From: UBA6183 sp964603255
GTDB lineage: Bacteria > Bacteroidota > Bacteroidia > UKL13-3
Assembly: GCA_964603255.1 (NCBI GenBank)
Contig: CAZRVA010000161.1
Coordinates: forward strand, 1 to 5,421
Reading direction: 5' to 3'
DNA: 5,421 nt
Each line of letters begins with the position of its first letter. Position 1 is the first letter of the stretch. A model generated the notes under the pieces. The model did not search any database and was not told where the DNA came from. It saw only the letters and a list, made by a program, of their open reading frames with translations. Position numbers and translations under genes: made by a program. Shown here piece after piece: positions 1 to 5,421 of this stretch.

Positions 1-2
1 CC

Positions 3-761
3 AACAAAACGGTATCAAAAGTAGGAACAGGCGAGGCCAAACCAAACGGACAAAAACATATTTTACTAGGAACCGAAAAAGAATTTTTAGCGCCCTTATC
101 TATAAAAAAAATTCCTATGGTGGGCGATAAAACCTACCAACTTTTACGAGGTATGGGGGTGATGTGGATTAGAACATTACAAGAAATGCCATTGGAGTTG
201 ATGCAACAAGTGTTGGGTGATAATGGTACGGTAATTTGGCGCAAGGCACAAGGTATTGATAACAGTCCGGTTGAACCTTACTCGGAAAGGAAATCAATAA
301 GTACCGAGCGAACTTTTGAGCAAGATACCATTGACGTAAAAATGTTACGCGGTTTATTAATTGGTATGACAGAAAAGTTAGCCTTCCAATTGCGCTCCGA
401 GCAAAAACTAACAGCTTGTGTTACGGTAAAAATACGCTACTCCGACTTTAATACCTACACCATGCAAGCACGTATTCCATACACTTCTATGGATCATATT
501 TTAATTGAAAAAGTAAAAGAGTTGTTTGATAAACTGTACCAAAAACGCATGCTTATTAGGCTTGTTGGTATTAGGTTTAGTCATTTGGTGCATGGTGGTC
601 ATCAATACAATTTGTTTGATCAAACACCCGAGCAAGTACAGTTGTATTTAGCTATGGATAAAATACGTAAACGTTTTGGTGATGATGCCGTGGCACGTGC
701 CGTTGGTACCAGTTTTAAAATGAGCAACTTTAATCCGTTTAGCGGTAAAGAAAAAAAGTAA
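3..761 (+). CDS. dinB: Y-family DNA polymerase (DinB/Pol IV type), 5' end missing
   Basis: This is a translesion DNA polymerase that copies past damaged template bases. The frame is open from the left edge and gives 252 residues before the TAA stop; family members are usually 350-420 aa, so about the first 150 residues, with the catalytic acidic motifs, lie outside the window. Seen in order (partial numbering): the end of the palm, with a KVGTGEAKPNGQ stretch matching the family's A-K-P-x-G segment (about 6-17); a helix-hairpin-helix thumb around IPMVGDKTYQLLRGMG; the RKSISTERTF linker into the little finger; a little finger ending in RLVGIRFSHL; and QYNLF at 201-205, which fits the beta-clamp-binding pattern QxxLF. 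The ATG at 117 is internal to the thumb and is not the real start. The dnaE gene follows after 26 bases, suggesting co-transcription. Loss of catalytic residues, as in ImuB, cannot be excluded because that part is not visible, though the visible parts look like an active DinB. Confidence 0.88.
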   Translation, partial: NKTVSKVGTGEAKPNGQKHILLGTEKEFLAPLSIKKIPMVGDKTYQLLRGMGVMWIRTLQEMPLELMQQVLGDNGTVIWRKAQGIDNSPVEPYSERKSISTERTFEQDTIDVKMLRGLLIGMTEKLAFQLRSEQKLTACVTVKIRYSDFNTYTMQARIPYTSMDHILIEKVKELFDKLYQKRMLIRLVGIRFSHLVHGGHQYNLFDQTPEQVQLYLAMDKIRKRFGDDAVARAVGTSFKMSNFNPFSGKEKK

Positions 762-787
762 TTCATCATCTGTTTATCAACCCATAC

Positions 788-3772
788 ATGCTACTTAATT
801 GCCATACATATTACAGTTTTGGTTACGGAACGTATGCCATTAAGGAGTTATTAACTGCCGTTTACAACAACGGTTACAGGGCGTTTGCGTTAACTGATAT
901 CAATAATACTTCGGCCGTTTTAGAAACATTACGACTTACTCAAAACAAACCTTTAAAAGCTGTTGTAGGTATTGATTTTAGAAATGGGGTGCAACAAAAA
1001 TATGTGGGTTTAGCGCAAAATAATGCAGGATTTAAAGAGCTAAACGAACACTTAAGCAAACATTTACATGCACAACAACCGTTTCAAAATAGTGCTCCTC
1101 CATTTCATCATGCTTTTATTGTTTATCCGTTTTCAAGTTATAAAGGTTGGCCGTTAAGTGCGCATGAATTTATTGGTGTTTCTATTGGTGATTTAAAGCA
1201 GTTGGTGTTATCGCCTTACCAAAAACTAAACGATAAATTGGTGGCCTTACATCAGGTAACTTTTGCCAATAAAATTCAATTTAATACGCACCGTTTGTTA
1301 CGTGCCATAGATACCAATAATTTACTGAGTAAACTTCCGGTTACAGAGCAAGCCAAAGGAAATGAGATGATGTTGTCGCGGGATGAATTATTGAATACTT
1401 ATGTTGCTCATCCATACATCATACAAAATACCGAAAATATTTTAGCACAATGTAACGTGCAGTTTGATTACGGTAAACTAAAAAATAAAAACAAACAATT
1501 TTATACCAATAGTACGGCTAACGATATGGCTCTTTTGCGCAGCGAATGTATGAAAGGTTTGGTATACCGATACACTGATACGAATGAGCAAAATGTAGCA
1601 TTGCAACGCATGGAAAAGGAATTGGCGGTGATTGAAAAAATGAACTTTGCTTCGTACTTTTTAATTAATTGGGATATTGTAAACTATGCACGCAGTAAGC
1701 AATATTACCATGTGGGCAGAGGCAGTGGAGCCAATAGTTTGGTGGCATATTTAATTGGTATTACAGATGTAGATCCGCTGGAACTTGATTTATATTTTGA
1801 ACGATTTATAAATGAACACAGAAGTAATGCACCTGATTTTGATATTGATTTTTCGTGGCGTGATAGGGACGATATGACGCGTTATATTTTTGAACGGTTT
1901 GGACAAAATGGAAAAGCTGCATTGTTAGGCACATATAGCACGTATCAAAAAGATGCCGTGATACAGGAGTTGGGAAAGGTATTTGGATTTCCGCCAAATG
2001 AAATTCAACAATTAAAAAAAATAGCACCGCAATATGCCAACATCAACAAGTATGATAAAAATAATTTAACTGAAGTACTGTTTTATTACGCGCAACACCT
2101 GGCCGGAAAACCAAGTCATTTAAGCATTCATGCCAGTGGTATTCTAATTTCTGAAGAACCTATTTCGTATTATTCAGCCACTATTTTACCCCCAAAAGGT
2201 TATCCTACTACACAATTTAGCATGATTGAAGCAGAGGATGTTGGTTTGTTTAAATTTGATATTTTGAGTCAGCGAGGGTTGGGTAAAATTAAAGACGCTT
2301 TGTCTATCATCAAACAAAACCAAGGTATTGAAATTGATATACACGAAATACGTAAGTTTAAACAAGACGAAAAAGTAAAAGAACTTTTGCGTGAGGCCAA
2401 AGCCATTGGTTGCTTTTATGTAGAGTCGCCCGGAATGCGGATGTTATTAGCCAAACTACGAGCTGATGATTATTTACGTTTGGTTGCAGCCAGTTCAATT
2501 ATTCGTCCGGGAGTTTCGCAAAGTGGTATGATGCGTGAGTACATTAACCGTTTTAGAAACGAAAAATTACGTGAACAAGCAAGGGCCAAGTTGCCCGAGT
2601 TGTACGATATTTTAGCCGAAACTTATGGTGTGATGGTGTACCAAGAAGATGTAATAAAAGTGGCGCATCAGTTTGCCGGGTTAACCCTTGCCGAAGCAGA
2701 TTATTTGAGGCGTGGCATGAGTTGGAAGTTTAAGAAACGTAACGAATTTTCGGTAGTGCGCGAAAAGTTTTTTAGCAATTGCGAGCAACGTGGTTACGAT
2801 AAAAAACTGGTTTTTGAAATTTGGACTCAGATTGAAAGTTTTGCCAATTTTGCTTTTGCCAAAGGGCACTCGGCTAGTTACGCGGTAGAGAGTTATCAGG
2901 CACTTTATTTAAAAGCGTATTATGCTTTAGAGTATATGGTGGCTACGTTAAATAATGGTGGTGGTTTTTACCGAACCGAGCTTTACGTGCACGAAGCCAG
3001 AATGCACGGAGCTACCATTTGTGCACCTTGCGTAAACAGCAGTAATATAGAATCAGTAATAAAAGGTAAAGTTATTTATTTAGGATTTGGGTTGATTGCC
3101 GAGTTAACCGAACAAACGCAACACACCATTATTGAGGAAAGACAAGCGCATGGAATGTTTCTAAGTTTGGAAGATTTTGTGGCACGTGTGCCTGTATCTA
3201 TTGAGCAAATACGATTACTGATTAGGGTTGGTGCTTTTGGGTTTACGAGAAAAAACAAAAAGGAATTGTTGTGGCAGGTGCATGCACTTATTCATCCGGT
3301 AAAAAACAACAACACGTCTAATCAATTATTTAAGCCAAAACATAAATCGTTTCAGTTACCAAATTTAGTAGGTTCTTTAGTTGATGATGCATTTGATGAA
3401 ATAGAGTTGTTGGGGTTTTCATTAAGTTCACCGTTTATGTTGTTGCGTGATAAATTGCCATCAACACTAAAAGCCAAAGAACTAAAAAACTATATGAACC
3501 AAGAAGTGAGTATTGTAGGTTATTTGGTAAATACCAAACGTACACAAACACACAAAGGCGAGCGTATGTATTTCGGTACTTTTATTGATACCGATGGGCA
3601 TTGGATTGATACCGTACATTTTCCTGATGTTGCACGAGCACATCCATTTACCGGTGGCGGATGTTATCACATAACAGGTAAGGTAACTGAGGAGTATGAT
3701 TTTTTAACCATTGAAGTTACATCATTAAAAAGATTAGCTGTAATTGATAGAGAGGAAATGAAGGAACAGTGA
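788..3772 (+). CDS. dnaE: DNA polymerase III alpha subunit, short DnaE paralogue, probably error-prone
   Basis: This is a C-family DNA polymerase of 994 aa, shorter than E. coli DnaE (1160 aa). Domains in order: PHP domain (1 to about 200); palm with HVGRGSGANSL at 308-318 and the catalytic motif PDFDIDF at 349-355; SIHASGILIS near H448; the third catalytic aspartate at D491 in GLFKFDIL; FAKGHSASY near K692-Y698; a helix-hairpin-helix region around 770-815; and an OB fold from about 905 to 985. The protein stops just after the OB fold, so it lacks the tau-binding C-terminal domain of E. coli alpha. PHP metal ligands are altered: NCH at 4-6 replaces HxH, DIN at 37-39 replaces DHxN, and QVTF at 156-159 replaces the usual DxHY-type motif. 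A possible clamp-binding sequence, SNQLF, lies at 844-848. The start is supported by PHP homology beginning at residue 2; no Shine-Dalgarno is visible, as is common in Bacteroidota. Its place directly behind dinB and its short length suggest a mutagenic repair role (DnaE2/ImuC-like); that role is inferred. Confidence 0.9.
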   Translation: MLLNCHTYYSFGYGTYAIKELLTAVYNNGYRAFALTDINNTSAVLETLRLTQNKPLKAVVGIDFRNGVQQKYVGLAQNNAGFKELNEHLSKHLHAQQPFQNSAPPFHHAFIVYPFSSYKGWPLSAHEFIGVSIGDLKQLVLSPYQKLNDKLVALHQVTFANKIQFNTHRLLRAIDTNNLLSKLPVTEQAKGNEMMLSRDELLNTYVAHPYIIQNTENILAQCNVQFDYGKLKNKNKQFYTNSTANDMALLRSECMKGLVYRYTDTNEQNVALQRMEKELAVIEKMNFASYFLINWDIVNYARSKQYYHVGRGSGANSLVAYLIGITDVDPLELDLYFERFINEHRSNAPDFDIDFSWRDRDDMTRYIFERFGQNGKAALLGTYSTYQKDAVIQELGKVFGFPPNEIQQLKKIAPQYANINKYDKNNLTEVLFYYAQHLAGKPSHLSIHASGILISEEPISYYSATILPPKGYPTTQFSMIEAEDVGLFKFDILSQRGLGKIKDALSIIKQNQGIEIDIHEIRKFKQDEKVKELLREAKAIGCFYVESPGMRMLLAKLRADDYLRLVAASSIIRPGVSQSGMMREYINRFRNEKLREQARAKLPELYDILAETYGVMVYQEDVIKVAHQFAGLTLAEADYLRRGMSWKFKKRNEFSVVREKFFSNCEQRGYDKKLVFEIWTQIESFANFAFAKGHSASYAVESYQALYLKAYYALEYMVATLNNGGGFYRTELYVHEARMHGATICAPCVNSSNIESVIKGKVIYLGFGLIAELTEQTQHTIIEERQAHGMFLSLEDFVARVPVSIEQIRLLIRVGAFGFTRKNKKELLWQVHALIHPVKNNNTSNQLFKPKHKSFQLPNLVGSLVDDAFDEIELLGFSLSSPFMLLRDKLPSTLKAKELKNYMNQEVSIVGYLVNTKRTQTHKGERMYFGTFIDTDGHWIDTVHFPDVARAHPFTGGGCYHITGKVTEEYDFLTIEVTSLKRLAVIDREEMKEQ

Positions 3773-3874
3773 AATGCTAAAATCGAAATACGAAAAGTAT
3801 ACTAAGGTTTAAATAATGAATGATGAAGTGGAGCAATACTTATAATGAGTAAAATTTTTTTGAGAACGAACAAA

Positions 3875-3922
3875 GCCCTGAAGGGGCGAAATCAAACCTG
3901 CATTGGGCATCGCCCATTGCAG
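3875..3922. repeat. Palindromic intergenic repeat unit, two adjacent hairpins
   Basis: The first hairpin pairs GCCC (3875-3878) with GGGC (3884-3887) around the loop TGAAG. The second pairs 11 bases on each side (3898-3908 with 3912-3922) around the loop ATC, with a single T:T mismatch (3903/3917). It is more GC-rich than its surroundings. The wording, with GCCCTGAAGGGGCGA followed by a GGGC-ATC-GCCC hairpin, resembles short palindromic elements I recall from Bacteroidota intergenic regions; this is from memory and is not shown by a second copy in the window. It may be a REP-like element or a remnant of a small mobile repeat. The true ends are uncertain and may include the hairpin at 3949-3990. 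Confidence 0.5.
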
Positions 3923-3948
3923 ACTGAAAAGAATAAGGCTGGTAAATA

Positions 3949-3990
3949 TAAAAAACCGTACTGACGCGAAATGCGTCTGACGGTTCTTTA
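3949..3990. terminator. Candidate bidirectional rho-independent terminator hairpin
   Basis: The inner stem pairs GACGC (3963-3967) with GCGTC (3973-3977) around the loop GAAAT. After a small internal loop (ACT opposite TG), AACCGT (3954-3959) pairs with ACGGTT (3980-3985). With one A.C mismatch the stem continues through the A tract at 3950-3952 and TTT at 3987-3989. On the + strand the hairpin ends in TTCTTTA, a modest T run. Read on the - strand it ends in six T residues, a better run, but no - strand gene reads into it. It lies about 180 bases after the dnaE stop and before the next gene's candidate promoter, so termination of the polymerase transcript is plausible. It could instead be part of the neighbouring repeat. 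Confidence 0.4.
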
Positions 3991-4131
3991 CAACCAAATC
4001 TTTGCAAAGCAAAATTCTGTGCAATTCTGAGTTTTCTGTGAGTGCACCTTTATCAACCCAAACAAAGAAATGTAAACCGCAAACAAACACGTCAATACTT
4101 CACAACCAATACAAGTAGATACCGATTTAAT

Positions 4132-4139
4132 TATATTTG
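4132..4139 (+). promoter_or_regulatory. Candidate Bacteroidota -7 promoter element TATATTTG
   Basis: TATATTTG matches the TAnnTTTG -7 consensus of the Bacteroidota primary sigma factor. It ends 14 bases before the ATG at 4154 and 23 before the ATG at 4163, so the transcript would have a very short leader. No TTG-type -33 element is visible about 20 bases upstream, which weakens the call. An 8-base motif with two free positions can arise by chance in AT-rich DNA. Confidence 0.35.
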
Positions 4140-4153
4140 ATTTTGAAAAGTAG

Positions 4154-5421
4154 ATGAACCATATGCAAAATAACCAAATTAGTTGCCCAAACTGCGGCAA
4201 TCCTATAGATGTAGAAGATATTTTAGCCCATAAATTAGAGGAAGAGTTAAAAGTTAAATTTAATGCACAACTGGCTGCCGAAAAGAAGAAGTATGAATTG
4301 GAGTTGGATAGCTTAAACAAAGCAAAGGAAGAGTTTGAAGCCAAGAAGAAAAAAGAAAACGAGTTGTTTCAGGAGCGTTTGGATAAAACGTTGAAAGAAG
4401 AGCGTAAGCTTTTAGAAGAGAAGTTAAAGGCAAAGGTGAAGGAAGAATCTTCGGAGCAATTACAGGCTTTACAAGAAGAGTTAAAAGAAAAATCGGAGCA
4501 AGTAAAAGAACTTAACCGAAGCAAAGCTGAAATAGAAAAACTAAAACGTGAAAAAGATGAAATGCGCGAATTGGTAGAGGCCGAATCGCAAAAGAAATTA
4601 AACGAATTGTTGTTTGCAGAAAAAGATAAAATACGCAAAGCCGAAGAGGAGCGCAACGAGTTACGTTTTAAAGAATTACAAAAGCAGTTAGAAGACCAAA
4701 AGAAACTAACGGAAGAAATGAAACGTAAGCAGGAGCAAGGCAGCATGCAATTGCAAGGTGAGGTGCAAGAATTGGCTATTGAAGAATGGTTGATTTCTCA
4801 TTTCCCATTAGATACAATTGAAGAGATTAAAAAAGGTGCACGTGGTGGCGATTGTATTCAGGTGGTAAACACCCGTACCCAACAAAACTGTGGTAAAATT
4901 TATTACGAGAGCAAACGTACTAAAGATTTTCAGTCGGGTTGGATTGAAAAGTTTAAAGCTGATATACGCGAAAAAGGAGCAGATGTTGGGGTATTGGTAA
5001 CTGATGCCATGCCTGCAGATATGGAGCGTATGGGACTGCGTGATGGTATTTGGATTTGTACGTTTGAGGAGTTTAAGGGCTTGTGTTCGGTATTACGCGA
5101 ATCGATTGTACAATTGAGTAACGCATTAAGTTCGCAAGAAAACAAAGGCGATAAAATGCATTTGTTGTATGATTATTTAACCAGCACCACTTTCCGTATG
5201 CAGGTGGAAGCCATTGTAGAAGGGTTCTCGCAAATGAAAGTAGCTTTAGATAGCGAAAAACGCGCCATGCAACGCATTTGGAGAGAGCGTGAAAAACAAA
5301 TTGAAAAAGTAATTACCAACACCATCGATATGTATGGATCTATTAAAGGAATTGCCGGCAGTGCCATACAACCCGTAAAAGCATTAGAGTTGCCCGAAGG
5401 AGAAGATTTGTTGGATGAGGA
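4154..5421 (+). CDS. DUF2130 family coiled-coil protein with PD-(D/E)XK-like domain, 3' end missing
   Basis: A protein of unknown function; 422 residues are visible and the frame is open at the right edge. Family members are roughly 400-460 aa, so little is probably missing. An in-frame TAG lies directly before the ATG at 4154; the ATG at 4163 (residue 4) is an equally possible start, with no clear Shine-Dalgarno for either. The N-terminus has SCPNCGN (C11, C14), a half zinc-ribbon-like CxxC. Residues about 27-198 are rich in Glu, Lys, Leu and Gln and form a long predicted coiled coil. From GEVQE (202-206) the DUF2130 domain begins: E203/E206, GGD at 231-233 and ESK at 252-254 fit the E...D...ExK pattern of PD-(D/E)XK nuclease-like folds, and C-terminal helices follow. 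The layout recalls RmuC (coiled coil plus nuclease-like domain), but this is not RmuC by sequence. A DNA-related role is inference only. No signal peptide or membrane segment is seen. Confidence 0.85.
   Translation, partial: MNHMQNNQISCPNCGNPIDVEDILAHKLEEELKVKFNAQLAAEKKKYELELDSLNKAKEEFEAKKKKENELFQERLDKTLKEERKLLEEKLKAKVKEESSEQLQALQEELKEKSEQVKELNRSKAEIEKLKREKDEMRELVEAESQKKLNELLFAEKDKIRKAEEERNELRFKELQKQLEDQKKLTEEMKRKQEQGSMQLQGEVQELAIEEWLISHFPLDTIEEIKKGARGGDCIQVVNTRTQQNCGKIYYESKRTKDFQSGWIEKFKADIREKGADVGVLVTDAMPADMERMGLRDGIWICTFEEFKGLCSVLRESIVQLSNALSSQENKGDKMHLLYDYLTSTTFRMQVEAIVEGFSQMKVALDSEKRAMQRIWREREKQIEKVITNTIDMYGSIKGIAGSAIQPVKALELPEGEDLLDE

Larger units (their letters stand above)
3773..4153. 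other. 381-base intergenic region between dnaE and the DUF2130 gene
   Basis: No convincing gene is present on either strand. The first 90 bases are AT-rich and contain the small palindrome AGTATACT (3796-3803) and a T7 run (3855-3861) without a GC stem before it. From about 3870 to 3990 there are three hairpin-forming segments, listed separately. From 3991 to about 4120 I see only the palindrome CTTTGCAAAG (4000-4009) and two copies of TTCTGTG (4015-4021, 4034-4040), perhaps a decayed repeat. A -7-like promoter element lies just before the next gene. Reverse-strand open frames here look like readings of the repeat, not genes. Confidence 0.75.

Noticed and set aside
117..119. ATG at 117 as the true start of the polymerase gene
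   Set aside because: The frame stays open and clearly homologous to DinB upstream to position 3, so this Met is inside the thumb domain.
3851..3861. AAAATTTTTTT run as a terminator for dnaE
   Set aside because: No GC-containing stem lies directly before the T run, so it lacks the hairpin of an intrinsic terminator.
4000..4009. Perfect palindrome CTTTGCAAAG as an operator
   Set aside because: It is short, has no spacer or second copy, and lies over 120 bases from the candidate promoter; a chance palindrome is likely.
3971..4030. A 19-codon + strand open frame starting inside the hairpin
   Set aside because: It begins in the loop of the candidate terminator, has no ribosome binding site and shows no recognisable peptide.
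3809..4344. Two overlapping reverse-strand open frames (93 and 118 codons) across the gap and the start of the DUF2130 gene
   Set aside because: The first reads through the hairpin repeat and the second runs largely antisense to the DUF2130 coiled coil. Neither has a recognisable domain or start signal.
4369..4746. Serine-rich reverse-strand open frame
   Set aside because: It is the antisense reading of the Glu/Lys-rich coiled coil of the DUF2130 gene, a common artefact of such codons.

Overview
The window reads as a piece of a Bacteroidota genome. The evidence is low GC content (about 40% by eye), no Shine-Dalgarno sequence before dnaE, a TAnnTTTG-type -7 promoter motif before the third gene, and close resemblance of all three proteins to Bacteroidota versions of their families. 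The exact lineage cannot be fixed from the sequence alone. All three genes are on the + strand, and the first and last are cut by the window edges.

Positions 3-761 hold the C-terminal two thirds of a Y-family translesion DNA polymerase (DinB/Pol IV type), with thumb, little finger and a probable beta-clamp-binding motif. After a 26-base gap with no ribosome binding site or terminator, positions 788-3772 hold a short (994 aa) DNA polymerase III alpha subunit. Its polymerase active site is intact, its PHP domain has lost metal ligands, and it has no C-terminal domain beyond the OB fold. This is probably not the main replicative DnaE. The pair looks like an inducible mutagenesis/translesion cassette, similar in logic to the imuB-dnaE2 (ImuC) modules of other bacteria. 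A regulator gene (lexA/imuA-like), if there is one, would lie to the left of the window.

Positions 3773-4153 are non-coding. They contain a structured block of small hairpins that looks like a dispersed Bacteroidota intergenic repeat, then a larger hairpin with flanking A and T tracts that may act as a terminator, then a stretch with little recognisable content, and finally a candidate -7 promoter element.

From 4154 to the right edge runs a DUF2130-family protein: an N-terminal CPNCG motif, a long charged coiled coil, and a C-terminal domain with the E...D...ExK pattern of PD-(D/E)XK nuclease-like folds. Its function is not known. The 381-base gap and its own candidate promoter suggest it is transcribed separately from the polymerase pair.

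No mobile element, CRISPR array, tRNA or rRNA was seen. The most interesting points are the mutasome-like pair with the degenerate PHP site, the uncharacterised DUF2130 nuclease-like protein, and the hairpin-rich intergenic repeat.
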